DNA of 64,000 bases from Luteimonas kalidii (GCF_029887935.1 NZ_JARXRO010000009.1:15484-79483); one strand, 5' to 3'. Shown: positions 37,381 through 47,392, counted from the stretch's first letter. Notes: a model not told the origin generated them from the letters alone. Numbers and translations: made by a program.

Positions 37381-39720
37381 ATGAAGCCGATCCGACGCAC
37401 GTGGCGCCTCGCGCTGACCCTGTCCTGCTGCACCCTGCTCGCCGCCTGCGGCCGGGAGCCGGAGCCGGCGCCGGTGCCGCCGGTGGCCGAGGCGACGGCG
37501 CGGCCCGCGCTGATTCCGGCCCCGGCCTCGCTGCAGTCGCGCGAGGGCAGCTTCCGCTTCGACCGCGGCACCCACCTGGTCGCGGACGGCGAGGCCGCGC
37601 GCCGGGTCGCGGTCTCGTTCGCTGGCCTGGTGGCCACCACCCACGGCGTCACGCCGGCGCTGGCAGGCGCCGACGCGGCCCCCGCGATCACCTTCGCGAT
37701 CGACGCCTCCCTGCCCGCCGACGCGCCCGAGGCCTACGTGCTCGAGGTCGCGCCCCAGGGCGTGCGCGTGGCCGCGGCCGACGAACGCGGCCTGTTCTAC
37801 GGCGCGGTCACGCTGTGGCAGCTGCTGTCCTCCGCGCAGGGCGAGGCGGTGCGCATTCCCGCGCTCCGGATCGAGGATGCGCCGCGCTTCGGCTGGCGCG
37901 GGCTGATGCTCGATTCGGCGCGCCACTTCCAGTCCGTCGAGCAGATCAAGCAGCTGCTCGATGCGATGGCCTGGCACAAGCTCAACGTCTTCCACTGGCA
38001 CCTGACCGACGACCAGGGCTGGCGGATCGAGATCCCGCAGTATCCGAAGCTGATGGACGTGGCCGCCTGCCGCATCCCCGCCGGCGAGGCGGGCACCGAC
38101 CCCGTGAGCGGACAGACGCGGCCCTACTGCGGCTACTACACCCAGGACCAGATCCGCGACATCGTCGCCTACGCGGCGCAGCGCCACATCACCGTCGTGC
38201 CCGAGTTCGACATGCCCGGGCACGTGCAGGCGGTGGTCGCGGCCTATCCCGAGTACGGCTCGCTTGGCGATACGCCCGCGGTGTCCAACGAATGGGGCGT
38301 GCACCAGTACCTGTTCAACGTCGACGAGCCGACCTTCGCCTTCATCGAGGACGTACTCGACGAGATTGTCGAACTATTCCCGGCGCCCTACATCCACATC
38401 GGCGGCGACGAGGCGGTCAAGGACCAGTGGGAGCAGTCCGAGCGCGTGCAGGCGCGCATGGCCGAGCTCGGCATCGCCGACGAGACCGCGCTGCAGAGCT
38501 GGTTCGTCAAGCGCCTGGAAACCTATCTCGAAGGCAAGGACCGGCGCCTGCTGGGCTGGGACGAGATCCTCGACGGCGGCCTGCCGCCGCAGGCCACGGT
38601 GATGTCGTGGCGCGGCACCGAGGGCGGCATCGCCGCCGCGCGCGCCGGCCACGACGTGGTGATGACGCCGGCGGAAAGCCTGTACCTGGACTACCTGCAG
38701 ACCGGCTCACCGAACGAACCGCCGGGCCGCCCGGCCCAGGTCACCCTGCAGACCGTGTACGACTTCGAGCCGGTGCCGGCCGTGCTGACCCCGGCACAGC
38801 GCAACCACATCCTGGGCGTACAGGCGAACCTGTGGACCGAGCACCTGCGCACCTGGCCGCGGATGCAGCACGCACTGTTCCCGCGCGTCGCCGCGCTCGC
38901 CGAGTCGGCCTGGTCGCCGGCCGGGCGCAAGGACTACGCCGACTTCCTCACGCGCCTGCCGGCGCAGCTGGCGCGCTACCGCGCGTTCGGGATCGCCTAC
39001 GCGCAGACGCCGTTCGAGGTGCTCGCCGACGTCGAAGCCGGCGACGGCGATGCGTCGACGGTCACGCTGGAGAATCCGCTCGGCTACGCGATCCGCTACA
39101 CCACCGACGGCAGCGACCCGGACGCCGATTCGCCGCTGTACGAGGCGCCGCTGCAGGCGCCGCTGCCGGTCGAGGTGCGCGCCGCCGCGTTCGCCGGCAC
39201 CACCGCGCTGGCGCCGGCCTCGCGCCATGCGTTCGATGCCGCGCGCCTGCGCGTGCGCACCGACGAGCAGATGGCGACGTGCCCGGACACCGGCCGGCTG
39301 CTGCTGCGGCTGGAGGACGACGGGCCGCCCGACGGCGAGCGCGCGATCTTCAACGTCACCATCTTCCGCCCGTGCTGGCTGTGGGCGGGGGCCGAGCTGG
39401 ACGGCATCGCCTCGGCGAAGGTGCGGCTGGGTCGGCTGCCGTACTACTTCCAGCTCGCGCACGACGAGCCGGCACGCCGGTTCGAACCGGCGCAGTCGCC
39501 GCATGGCGAACTGCTGCTGCGCACCGGCGGCTGCGAGGGCGAGCCGGTCGCCTCCTTGCCCCTGCCCGAAGCGCCCGGCGCGGACGGGTTCATCGAACTC
39601 GACCTGCCGCTGCCCGACGCGGGCGCCGACGCCGGGCGCACCGACCTGTGCCTGATCGCCACCGGCGACACGCGTCCGACGATGTGGGTCCTGGACCGGG
39701 TGGAACTGGTCCCCCGCTGA
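37381..39720 (+). CDS. Beta-N-acetylhexosaminidase, GH20, lipoprotein
   Basis: The 779-residue enzyme releases GlcNAc from chito-oligosaccharides. It has a lipobox (LAAC, Cys23), an N-terminal GH20b alpha/beta domain (about 40-160) and the GH20 barrel (about 170-535) with HWHLTDDQGWRIE and the catalytic Asp343-Glu344 pair of HIGGDE. A CHB_HEX_C-like beta-sandwich follows (about 555-625), then an extra 155-residue C-terminal domain with several cysteines that ordinary GH20 enzymes lack. AGGAGA precedes the ATG. It is membrane-anchored, probably facing the periplasm, and feeds the nag pathway. Confidence 0.95.
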   Translation: MKPIRRTWRLALTLSCCTLLAACGREPEPAPVPPVAEATARPALIPAPASLQSREGSFRFDRGTHLVADGEAARRVAVSFAGLVATTHGVTPALAGADAAPAITFAIDASLPADAPEAYVLEVAPQGVRVAAADERGLFYGAVTLWQLLSSAQGEAVRIPALRIEDAPRFGWRGLMLDSARHFQSVEQIKQLLDAMAWHKLNVFHWHLTDDQGWRIEIPQYPKLMDVAACRIPAGEAGTDPVSGQTRPYCGYYTQDQIRDIVAYAAQRHITVVPEFDMPGHVQAVVAAYPEYGSLGDTPAVSNEWGVHQYLFNVDEPTFAFIEDVLDEIVELFPAPYIHIGGDEAVKDQWEQSERVQARMAELGIADETALQSWFVKRLETYLEGKDRRLLGWDEILDGGLPPQATVMSWRGTEGGIAAARAGHDVVMTPAESLYLDYLQTGSPNEPPGRPAQVTLQTVYDFEPVPAVLTPAQRNHILGVQANLWTEHLRTWPRMQHALFPRVAALAESAWSPAGRKDYADFLTRLPAQLARYRAFGIAYAQTPFEVLADVEAGDGDASTVTLENPLGYAIRYTTDGSDPDADSPLYEAPLQAPLPVEVRAAAFAGTTALAPASRHAFDAARLRVRTDEQMATCPDTGRLLLRLEDDGPPDGERAIFNVTIFRPCWLWAGAELDGIASAKVRLGRLPYYFQLAHDEPARRFEPAQSPHGELLLRTGGCEGEPVASLPLPEAPGADGFIELDLPLPDAGADAGRTDLCLIATGDTRPTMWVLDRVELVPR

Positions 39721-39877
39721 GCGCAGGCGCGCCTGCGGATGGCGGCAGACGCGTTGGCACGCGGCGCCCGTGCGGCCATCGATGTCCGCCCGCCTGCACG
39801 CAGGCGGCGCCGCAGACGCGCGACGCCGGCGCATCGGGCAGGCGTTCGACCGCGCGAGACACCCGCGGGGTTCGCGC

Positions 39878-40294
39878 CTAGCCCGGGCCCTCGCGCCGCC
39901 CGTCGAGCCGCAGCAGCAGGTCGCGTGCCGGCGTGAGCCGCGTGGCGAGCCCGGCGATCACCCCCAGCGTGTTCGCCAGCCCGTCGCGCATGTCGAGCAT
40001 GCGGTCGGTGGTGAACGCGTCCTGCGCGTATTCGATGCCGATGCCGAGCAGTACCAGCCCCAGCCCCGCGCCCAGCAGCGCCGGCCAGTTGCGGAACAGC
40101 TGCACCGCGCACGCGGCGAGCACCGCATAGGCGAGGAAGTGCGACCACTTGTCGCTGTCGTCGAAATCCGGCATCGGCGGCGGCGGCATCAGCGACACCA
40201 CCACCACGGCCGCGATCGCCAGGCACCACAGCGCGCACCACAGCCGCGGATGCCGCAGCGGCTTGAGCGAGCGTCCGACGCCGCGCCGGGTCAC
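39878..40294 (-). CDS. VanZ-like membrane protein
   Basis: The 138-residue protein has four hydrophobic helices and the VanZ pattern SDKWSHFLAYAVLA in the middle with GIGIEYAQ in the third helix and DMRDGLANTLG after it. The GTG start overlaps the stop of the methyltransferase gene (GTGA). VanZ-like proteins contribute low-level glycopeptide tolerance in some bacteria, but most members, including this one, have no known function. Confidence 0.85.
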   Translation of the reverse strand: MTRRGVGRSLKPLRHPRLWCALWCLAIAAVVVVSLMPPPPMPDFDDSDKWSHFLAYAVLAACAVQLFRNWPALLGAGLGLVLLGIGIEYAQDAFTTDRMLDMRDGLANTLGVIAGLATRLTPARDLLLRLDGRREGPG

Positions 40295-41469
40295 AGCCGG
40301 AATCCCAGGTCGCCGAACAGGAACGCGGCTTCCAGATCCACGTCGCGCGCGAACCCCATCACCTGGAAGCGTTCGCCCATGCCACCCGGCAGGGTCAGCA
40401 TCTTGGCCTGCTGCCGCAGCGCGTAGCGCGCGGCTTCGTCGGCGGCGCGGGCCTCATGCGCTTCCACGCGCGCGGCCAGGCCGTTGCCGATCAGGAAACC
40501 GGCCTGGGTGCAGTAGCCGGCGAACCCGAAGCCGGCGCCGGTGCCGGCCTCGGCGAGCGCGGTGAAATCGACCGAGGCGGTGAGATCCTGCAGCCCCACG
40601 CGCGCCAGCACGTCCTCGACCAGCTGGTGGCGGTGGAACGCGCGCAGGGTGCCGCCCTGCCGGCGCGGATCGTAGTACTCGCGCCGGGGATGGCCGTAGT
40701 CGACGAACAGCAGCGCGCCCGACCTCAGCCCGCCGGCCACCGCCTGCACCCAGTACGGCAGCTGCGGCAGCAGTTCGGAACGGTAGCCGTCCGCGAACGG
40801 GGCCTCGAGCTGCGATTCGACATGGCGCACGGCGGCGGCCAGCAGGGCGTCGGCGGGGCGGTCGCTGCGTACGAAGCGGTCGCCGTCGAGGCTCACGTGT
40901 TCCTCGAACACCTCGCCGCCCAGGATCGAGAACCGCGGCGTGGGCAGGGCGTCGACCACCTCGTTGGCGAACAGCACGCCGGTCCAGTCGTCCGGCATCG
41001 GGCCATCGAGCCATTCCACGCGACGATGCAATTCCGGCGGCAGCGCCTGCGCCAGGTGCGCGCGCTGGCGGTCGCGCAGGTCCGCGCTGGGTTCGAGGAT
41101 CGCGTAGCGCGCCGGCGCGGCGCCAAGCGCATCGAGATGCGCCAGCGCGTCGGCGGCGAAGCGGCCGCTGCCGGCGCCGATCTCCAGCATGCGTGCATCG
41201 GGGCCGAGCTGGCGCAGTGCCGGCGCCAGCGCCTCGGCCACGCACTCGGCGAACAGGGCGCCGAGCTCGGGCGCGGTGACGAAGTCGCCGGCGGCGCCGA
41301 ACTTGGTCGCCCCCGCGCTGTAGTAGCCCAGCCCCGGCGCGTACAGCGCCAGCTCCATGAAGCGCCAGAACGGGATCGCCCCGCCCGCGGCGGCGATCTG
41401 TTCGCGGATCAGCGCCTGCAGCCGCGCGCTGTGGGCGCGCGCATCGTCGGAGAGCGGGGTTTCGGGCAT
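40291..41469 (-). CDS. SAM-dependent methyltransferase, MidA/NDUFAF7-like (DUF185)
   Basis: The 392-residue cytoplasmic enzyme has the family start IPFWRFMELALYAPGLGYY, the SAM motif MLEIGAGSGR and the conserved FANEVVDALP and FVDYGHPRREYYDPRR blocks. Eukaryotic relatives methylate an arginine of a complex I subunit; the bacterial target is not known. It is divergent from the pteridine reductase, with 53 bases between starts, and overlaps the VanZ gene downstream. Confidence 0.92.
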   Translation of the reverse strand: MPETPLSDDARAHSARLQALIREQIAAAGGAIPFWRFMELALYAPGLGYYSAGATKFGAAGDFVTAPELGALFAECVAEALAPALRQLGPDARMLEIGAGSGRFAADALAHLDALGAAPARYAILEPSADLRDRQRAHLAQALPPELHRRVEWLDGPMPDDWTGVLFANEVVDALPTPRFSILGGEVFEEHVSLDGDRFVRSDRPADALLAAAVRHVESQLEAPFADGYRSELLPQLPYWVQAVAGGLRSGALLFVDYGHPRREYYDPRRQGGTLRAFHRHQLVEDVLARVGLQDLTASVDFTALAEAGTGAGFGFAGYCTQAGFLIGNGLAARVEAHEARAADEAARYALRQQAKMLTLPGGMGERFQVMGFARDVDLEAAFLFGDLGFRL

Positions 41470-41522
41470 CGTGCGGCGTCAGCGGCGACAATGCACAGGA
41501 TACCGGCAATCCGGAGCCACCC

Positions 41523-42260
41523 ATGCCCGAACCGATCCCCGTTGCGCTGGTCACCGGCGCCGCACGCCGGCTTGGCGCCGCGATCGCGCGGCAGCTGCAC
41601 GCGGCCGGCTATGCGGTGGTCGTGCACTGCCGCGGATCGCGCGTCGAGGCCGACGCACTGGCCGCCACGTTCGAGGCCACGCGCGCGGGCAGCAGCCTGG
41701 TGCTGCAGGCGGACCTGGCGGAGTTCGACCGCCTGCCCGAGCTGGTGGCGCAGGCGGTCGGCCGCTTCGGCCGGCTCGACGCACTGGTGAACAACGCCGC
41801 CGCGTTCTTCCCCACGCCGATCGGCACGGTGACCCCGGCGCAGTGGGCCACCCTGATGGACGCCAACCTGCGCGCACCGTTCTTCCTGTCGCAGGCGGCG
41901 GCGCCCCACCTGGCCGCCGCGCGCGGCGCGATCCTCAACCTCAGCGACGTCTACGCGCGCCAGCCGCGCGCGGACCTGTCCGCCTACGCCACCAGCAAGG
42001 GCGCGCTGGAGGCGATGACGCGCGCGCTGGCGGCGGCACTCGCCCCCGAGGTGCGGGTCAACGCGCTGGCGCCGGGCGCGATCCTGTGGCCGGAGGAGGC
42101 CGGCGACGAGGCGCTGCAGGCCCGGATCCTCGCCAGCACCGCGCTCGGCCGCACCGGCGCGGTGGACGAGATCGCCACCACCGCGCTGTGGCTGCTGCGC
42201 GATGCGACCTACACCACCGGTTCGACGGTGGCCGTGGACGGCGGAAGGACGCCGCTGTAG
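41523..42260 (+). CDS. Pteridine reductase, SDR family (FolM-like)
   Basis: The 245-residue short-chain dehydrogenase has the NADPH motif TGAARRLGAAIA, in which the Arg in place of the third Gly is typical of pteridine reductases. The NNAAAFFPTPIG segment, the catalytic SAYATSKGALEAM (Tyr/Lys) and a C-terminal GSTVAVDGG follow. It reduces dihydrobiopterin or dihydrofolate. GGAG lies upstream. Neighbouring folK and folB support a role in folate or pterin metabolism. Confidence 0.9.
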   Translation: MPEPIPVALVTGAARRLGAAIARQLHAAGYAVVVHCRGSRVEADALAATFEATRAGSSLVLQADLAEFDRLPELVAQAVGRFGRLDALVNNAAAFFPTPIGTVTPAQWATLMDANLRAPFFLSQAAAPHLAAARGAILNLSDVYARQPRADLSAYATSKGALEAMTRALAAALAPEVRVNALAPGAILWPEEAGDEALQARILASTALGRTGAVDEIATTALWLLRDATYTTGSTVAVDGGRTPL

Positions 42261-42416
42261 CGAGGGACCACCGCCGCAGCCCGCCACCGGCGTCAGCAGC
42301 CGACCGTCCCGTCGAGCGATGTCGTGCAGATGCCGATCGACGCACGCCAACTGGCGTGGCGCGCAGCGATCGGTAGTACGCCGCGGCGCCGGACGGAGCC
42401 GACGCTCCCGGCGTGC

Positions 42417-43247
42417 CTACGCCTTCGGCAGGAAGGCGTGTTCCAGGTCAGCGCCGCGGAACGCGTCGGGCGTCTCGTGCGACACCGCGTAGCGGTACAG
42501 GGCGGCCGAGTAGATCCCGCTCAGCGCGGCCTGGTACACGCCCACCAGCAGCACCGCCAGCAGCGCCAGCGCGCCCACCACGATGGTCAGCGCGAACGAG
42601 GCCTGCGCGGCGAGCACCGCAAGCCCGAAGCCGACGATCGCCACCGCGCCGGTGATCAGGCCGAACGCCGCGCCGATGCCGACCTGGCCGACCGCGTTCT
42701 CGCCCCAGGTGCGCTTGAGCAGGGACACGCTCTGCTTGAGCGCATCGATCGGGCCGATGTCGCGCGAGACCAGCACCGGCACCACCAGGAAGGTCGCCAG
42801 CGTCCACGCGGCGCCGAGCACGCTGCCCATCAGCCGCACCAGGAAGTTGTCCTTCTGCTTCAGCCCCTGCAGCAGCACGCCCACGGTCGCGGCGATCGCC
42901 GCGTAGCCCAGGATCGCGGGGATCCGCGCCTTGGCGGCGTTGAAGCCGTCGGCCAGGGTCGGGTCGCCGCCGTCGAGGCGGATCATCGCCGCGCCCACCA
43001 GCGCGCAGTTGAAGAAGATCATGATGCTGTACTGCACGAAGTAGAACAGGAAGCCGAACACCACGCCGCCCAGGCCGAAGCCGTCGGCGAAGATCCGCAG
43101 CGCGAACGCGGGCAGCAGGAACGTCGCCAGCACCACCAGGGTGACCGCGCCCGAGATCACCGGAAACAGCATCAGTTCCTTGTCCGAGCGCAGCACCGAA
43201 GCGCTGGCCTTGACCAGGTCCCAACTGCGCGAGAACTTGTCGAACAT
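42417..43247 (-). CDS. DUF6159 family membrane protein
   Basis: The 276-residue protein has six hydrophobic segments. The N-terminus (FDKFSRSWDLVKASASVLRSDKELMLFP) and the block RTWGENAVGQVGIG are typical of DUF6159 proteins, whose function is unknown. GGAGGCGAC precedes the ATG. It is downstream of folK on the same strand but nearly 200 bases away, so it may have its own promoter. Confidence 0.85.
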   Translation of the reverse strand: MFDKFSRSWDLVKASASVLRSDKELMLFPVISGAVTLVVLATFLLPAFALRIFADGFGLGGVVFGFLFYFVQYSIMIFFNCALVGAAMIRLDGGDPTLADGFNAAKARIPAILGYAAIAATVGVLLQGLKQKDNFLVRLMGSVLGAAWTLATFLVVPVLVSRDIGPIDALKQSVSLLKRTWGENAVGQVGIGAAFGLITGAVAIVGFGLAVLAAQASFALTIVVGALALLAVLLVGVYQAALSGIYSAALYRYAVSHETPDAFRGADLEHAFLPKA

Positions 43248-43440
43248 GGTGTCGCCTCCGTGGATGCCCGCCATCGTGCCGCGGCGCACCGGCGCCCGCA
43301 ATTGACGGATGTCATGTCCACGACCGTGGCGGCGCGCCGGATGTGACCGCCGCGGACGCGCGCCGCGATACGCCGCCACCGCCCGCTTCGGCCGCGTCGG
43401 TCTGCAGGCGCCCTGCGGACCACGGCCGGGCCGGCCTGGC

Positions 43441-43944
43441 TCAGCCGGTGGTGGCGACCGGCTCCAGCGCCACCGCCTCGAACGGACGGTCGTGGTCGGG
43501 ATGCGCGCGCCACAGCTCGGCCACCGTGCGTCCCGCGAGCGGATGCGCCGCATCGGGCGCGATCTCGGCCAGCGGCTTGAGCACGAAGGCGTGGCGCAGT
43601 TCGTCGCGCGGCAGGCGCAGGTGGCCCGCGCCCTCGGCGACCAGGGTGTCGTAGAGCACGATGTCGATGTCGAGCGTGCGGTCGCTGTAGCGCGGGCCGC
43701 TGCGGTCGCGGCCGTGGGCATCCTCCAGCGCGTGCAGCCAGGCGTTGAGCGCCTCGGGCGGGAGGTCGGTGTCGAGCGAGGCGGCGGCGTTGAGGAAGTC
43801 GGGGCCGTCGTAGCCCACCGCGGGGAACCGGTACACGCACGAGACCCGCACCTCGCCGAAACGCGCGCGCAGCGCCGCGATCGCCGCGCGCAGGTGGTGC
43901 TCCGGATCGAGGTTGCTGCCAAGGCTGAGATGGGCGGTGGGCAT
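43441..43944 (-). CDS. folK: 6-hydroxymethyl-7,8-dihydropterin pyrophosphokinase
   Basis: The 167-residue enzyme transfers pyrophosphate from ATP in folate synthesis. It starts with HLSLGSNLDPEHHLRAA and has SCVYRFPAVGYDGPDFLNAA, RSGPRYSDRTLDIDIVLYD (metal-binding Asp residues) and LPRDELRHAFVLKPLAEIAP, all HPPK signatures. GGAGCG is four bases before the ATG at 43944. folB lies about 1.5 kb upstream on the same strand. Confidence 0.94.
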   Translation of the reverse strand: MPTAHLSLGSNLDPEHHLRAAIAALRARFGEVRVSCVYRFPAVGYDGPDFLNAAASLDTDLPPEALNAWLHALEDAHGRDRSGPRYSDRTLDIDIVLYDTLVAEGAGHLRLPRDELRHAFVLKPLAEIAPDAAHPLAGRTVAELWRAHPDHDRPFEAVALEPVATTG

Positions 43945-44188
43945 GGGGCGCTCCGGACGGGCGTCCATGATCGCGCATCGAGGCGCGGTTGGGAGCGCGT
44001 GCGGATGCCTCGACCCGGGACGGAGCGGCGGGCGCGGAGCTGGCGCATGTCCGTCGCCATCGACGCGATCGCGGCCACGGTGGCCGCGGACCGGAGTCGC
44101 GTCCGGGCTCGCCATGCAGCGGCGACCCGGCGGTCACGCGATGCGCGGATGCCGCTCGTGCAACCGCGCCATGCCAGGGGCCCGTCGC

Positions 44189-45457
44189 TCAACCGGCGGT
44201 GACGTCCGACGGGTCGGCGTCGGCCCGGTGCAGGCGCACGTCCAGTGGCGCGTCGCTGCGGCTCTGGAAGATCTTGAGTCCGAACTGCGGCAGGATCGCC
44301 AGCAGGTGGTCGAAGATGTCGGACTGGATGCCTTCGTATTCCGCCCAGGCCGTGGTCGCGGTGAAGCAGTAGATCTCCAGCGGCAGCCCGGTCGGACCCG
44401 GATCGAGCTGGCGCACCAGCAGGGTCATGTCGTCGCGGATGCCTTCATGGGCGTGCAGGTAGGCCAGCGCATAGGCGCGGAACGTACCGAGGTTGGTCAC
44501 CCGGCGTGCGTTGACCGGATCCTTGCCGGCCTCCTCCAGCCGCGCGTTCCAGGCTTCGAGTTCGGCGCGCTTGGTGTCGAGGTAGTCGTCGATCAGCGCC
44601 ACCCGGCGCAGCGCATCGCGCTCGTCCTTCTCCAGGAACCGGACCGAGGCCTGGTCGATCAGCAGCGCGCGCTTGATCCGGCGCCCGCCGGCTTCGCTCA
44701 TCCCGCGCCAGTTTTTGAACGACTCGCTGATCAGGCGATAGGTCGGGATGGTGGTGATGGTCTTGTCCCAGTTCTGGACCTTGACCGTGTTCAGCGCGAT
44801 GTCGATCACGTCGCCGTCGGCGCCCAGCGACGGCATCTCGATCCAGTCGCCCACGCGCAGCATGTCGTTGCCCGACAGCTGCACGCTCGCCACCAGCGAC
44901 AGGATGGTGTCCTTGAACACCAGCAGCAGCACCGCCGTCATCGCGCCCAGGCCGGAGAGCAGGATCAGCGGCGAGCGGTCGATCAGGGTGGCGACCACCA
45001 GTACGCCGGCCAGCAGGAACACCAGCAGCTTGGCCACCTGCAGGTAGCCCTTGATGGGGCGCGCCTGCGCGCGTGCCACGTCGTGCGCGTACAGATCGCC
45101 GATCGCGTTGAACAGGTTGCCCAGCGACAGCGCGACCGTGAGCACCATGTACGCGTTGGCGACGTTGCGCACTACCGCGACCACCATCGGCGGCAGGTCG
45201 GGCACCAGGCCGATCCCGGCCGACAGCACCAGCGCCGGCACCACGTGGGCGAGGCGCGTGAGCACGCCGCGCGCCATCAGGGCATCGTCCCACGACATCG
45301 GCGAGGCACGCACCAGGCGTCGCACCACCCGCAGCAGCACGCGGTGGGTCAGCCAGCTCGCCAGGAGTGCGAGGACCACCAGGGCCAGCAGGCCCACCAG
45401 GGTCTCGCCGTACGGCACGCGGGCGGTCCACGCGAGCCACCGATCATCGAATTGCAT
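44189..45457 (-). CDS. Mechanosensitive ion channel, YbdG type
   Basis: The 422-residue inner-membrane channel has about five membrane helices and an MscS core (about 150-250; VQLSGNDMLRVGDWIEMPSLGADGDVIDIALNTVKVQNWDKT). The long cytoplasmic part includes the YbdG-specific insert (ISESFKNWRGMSEAGGRRIKRA). YbdG gives low-level protection on osmotic downshock. It lies downstream of folB and may be in the tsaD-folB transcript. Confidence 0.92.
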   Translation of the reverse strand: MQFDDRWLAWTARVPYGETLVGLLALVVLALLASWLTHRVLLRVVRRLVRASPMSWDDALMARGVLTRLAHVVPALVLSAGIGLVPDLPPMVVAVVRNVANAYMVLTVALSLGNLFNAIGDLYAHDVARAQARPIKGYLQVAKLLVFLLAGVLVVATLIDRSPLILLSGLGAMTAVLLLVFKDTILSLVASVQLSGNDMLRVGDWIEMPSLGADGDVIDIALNTVKVQNWDKTITTIPTYRLISESFKNWRGMSEAGGRRIKRALLIDQASVRFLEKDERDALRRVALIDDYLDTKRAELEAWNARLEEAGKDPVNARRVTNLGTFRAYALAYLHAHEGIRDDMTLLVRQLDPGPTGLPLEIYCFTATTAWAEYEGIQSDIFDHLLAILPQFGLKIFQSRSDAPLDVRLHRADADPSDVTAG

Positions 45458-45508
45458 GGCGCCATCGTAACAAACGCCGCGTGTGCGCCCGTCCGGCGGG
45501 CAATGCCG

Positions 45509-45865
45509 TCACCCGGCGCGCGCGCGTTCCACGATCACGCCCACCGCCTTCGCTCCGCGCACCGCACCGGGCTTGCTCAGCTTCAGGCGCACGTGCGAGA
45601 CCGCGAACTCGGACAGCACGATCTCCGCGCAGCGCTCGGCCAGGGTTTCCACCAGGCCGAACTCCGACTGCGACACGTATGCGATCAGGCGCTTGCTCAC
45701 CGCCTTGTAGTTGAGCGTGTCGGCGATGTCGTCGCTGGCCGCGGGTACGCGGTTGTCGAAGCCCATTTCCAGGTCGAACACCAGTGTCTGCCGGATCCGC
45801 CGCTCCCAGTCGTAGATGCCGATCAGCGCGTCGATCTCGAGGCCTTCGATGAACACCCTGTCCAT
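45509..45865 (-). CDS. folB: Dihydroneopterin aldolase
   Basis: The 118-residue enzyme makes 6-hydroxymethyl-dihydropterin for folate synthesis. It has the start VFIEGLEIDALIGIYDWERR, the TLNYKAVSKRL segment, the active-site Glu in LVETLAERCAE and RLKLSKPGAVRGAKAVGV. It begins ten bases after the tsaD stop and is co-transcribed with it. Confidence 0.95.
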   Translation of the reverse strand: MDRVFIEGLEIDALIGIYDWERRIRQTLVFDLEMGFDNRVPAASDDIADTLNYKAVSKRLIAYVSQSEFGLVETLAERCAEIVLSEFAVSHVRLKLSKPGAVRGAKAVGVIVERARAG

Positions 45866-45875
45866 GTGCCGGGTC

Positions 45876-46922
45876 CTATGCCGCGACCGGCGGCAGCGAC
45901 GCCATGTCCCAGCGCGGCGTGACGTGCACCGCCGCGTCGTCGTGCTGGCCGGCCTGCAGCCGCAGCGCGCCGGCGAAGGCGATCATGGCGCCGTTGTCGG
46001 TGCACAGCGACGGACGCGGGAAACAGGCGCGGCCGCCGCGCGCGGCCGCCATCTCCTGCAGGCGCGCGCGCAGCCGCCGGTTGGCGCCGACGCCACCGGA
46101 CACCACGATCACGTCGCACCCGGCCGCGTCCAGCGCGCGCCCGCACTTGATCGCGAGCGTCTCCACCACCGCGTCCTCGAACCCGCGGGCGATGTCGGCC
46201 TTCGTCTGCGGCGAACGGTCGGACTGCTGCCAGGCCAGCAGCACCTGGGTCTTGAGTCCGCTGAAGCTGAAGTCCAGCCCGGGCCGGTCGGTCATCGGCC
46301 GCGAGAAGCGGTACGCGCCGGGCGTGCCCTGCTCGGCCAGCGCGGCCAGCTGCGGTCCGCCGGGATAGGGCAGGCCCATCAGCTTGGCGGTCTTGTCGAA
46401 GGCCTCGCCGGCGGCATCGTCCAGGGTCTCGCCCAGCAGCCGGTAGCGGCCGATGCCGTCCACGGCCACCAGCTGGGTGTGCCCGCCGGAGACCAGCAGG
46501 GCCACGAACGGCGGTTCCGGGGTGCCGTGGACCGGATCCGGGTCCTCCATCAGCGGCGCCAGCAGGTGGCCTTCCATGTGGTGCACGCCGATGGCCGGCA
46601 GGTCCAGCGCCCAGGCCAGCGAGCGCGCCACCCCGGCGCCCACCAGCAGGGCGCCCACCAGGCCGGGGCCGGCGGTGTAGGCCACCCCGTCGAGGTCGCC
46701 CACGCCCATCCCGGCCTCGGCCAAGGTCTGGCGCACCAGGGGCAGCAGCTTGCGCACGTGGTCGCGGCTGGCCAGCTCCGGCACCACCCCGCCGTACTCA
46801 GCGTGCAGGGCCACCTGGCTGTAGACCGCGTGCGCGCGCAGCCCGGCCACGCCCGGCAGGGCCGTGTCGTAGACGGCCACGCCGGTCTCGTCGCAGCTCG
46901 ATTCGATGCCGAGGACCTTCAT
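45876..46922 (-). CDS. tsaD: tRNA t6A threonylcarbamoyltransferase
   Basis: The 348-residue protein transfers the threonylcarbamoyl group to A37 of ANN-decoding tRNAs with TsaB and TsaE. It starts [13 protein letters not shown] and has the iron-binding His115-x3-His119 (HHMEGH), the [10 protein letters not shown] and DFSFSGLKT blocks, and [12 protein letters not shown]. The start at 46922 gives the family length. It is divergent from rpsU, the usual arrangement in proteobacteria. Confidence 0.97.
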   Translation of the reverse strand: MKVLGIESSCDETGVAVYDTALPGVAGLRAHAVYSQVALHAEYGGVVPELASRDHVRKLLPLVRQTLAEAGMGVGDLDGVAYTAGPGLVGALLVGAGVARSLAWALDLPAIGVHHMEGHLLAPLMEDPDPVHGTPEPPFVALLVSGGHTQLVAVDGIGRYRLLGETLDDAAGEAFDKTAKLMGLPYPGGPQLAALAEQGTPGAYRFSRPMTDRPGLDFSFSGLKTQVLLAWQQSDRSPQTKADIARGFEDAVVETLAIKCGRALDAAGCDVIVVSGGVGANRRLRARLQEMAAARGGRACFPRPSLCTDNGAMIAFAGALRLQAGQHDDAAVHVTPRWDMASLPPVAA

Positions 46923-46939
46923 GGGGCGGGCGGTGCGGC

Positions 46940-46969
46940 TTGCATGGGCGGGAAACAGGCAGTTATCAT
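46940..46969 (+). promoter_or_regulatory. Likely rpsU promoter
   Basis: TTGCAT (46940-46945) and TATCAT (46964-46969) are 18 bases apart, in the tsaD-rpsU divergent region, about 95 bases before the rpsU ATG. Confidence 0.5.
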
Positions 46970-47065
46970 ACGCGGCTCGCCCGGTCCGGGGACCTGGCGT
47001 TTGGCGAAAGATCCTTCGCACGAGCCCGGTGTCGACCGCCGGATGATCCCAGAACCGAGATTCCT

Positions 47066-47281
47066 ATGCCCAGCGTCAAAGTCCGCGAAAACGAGCCGTT
47101 CGAGTTTGCCCTGCGCCGCTTCAAGCGCACCTGCGAAAAGGCCGGCGTGCTCGCCGAGACCCGCAAGCGCGAGTTCTACGAGAAGCCGACCCAGGAGCGC
47201 AAGCGCAAGGCGGCCGCGGCCGTGAAGCGTCAGGCGCGCCGCACCTCGCGCGACGTCACCAAGCGCCAGCGCCTGTACTGA
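47066..47281 (+). CDS. rpsU: 30S ribosomal protein S21
   Basis: The 71-residue basic protein has the S21 pattern [26 protein letters not shown] and a Lys/Arg-rich tail ([17 protein letters not shown]). It helps the 30S subunit bind mRNA. It opens the macromolecular-synthesis segment and is followed by a terminator. Confidence 0.98.
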   Translation: MPSVKVRENEPFEFALRRFKRTCEKAGVLAETRKREFYEKPTQERKRKAAAAVKRQARRTSRDVTKRQRLY

Positions 47282-47300
47282 GCCGCTGCGCGACGCGCAG

Positions 47301-47333
47301 AAGCCGGCACGCGCGAGCGTGGCCGGCTTTTTG
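47301..47333 (+). terminator. Rho-independent terminator after rpsU
   Basis: AAGCCGGC and GCCGGCTT form an eight-base stem followed by TTTTTG; 20 bases after the rpsU stop. It would lower expression of the genes after it. Confidence 0.85.
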
Positions 47334-47392
47334 CGCTTCTGGACCACCGCTTTTCCACCCGTTCTGACCCCGCCACACACACGGAGCCGCCC

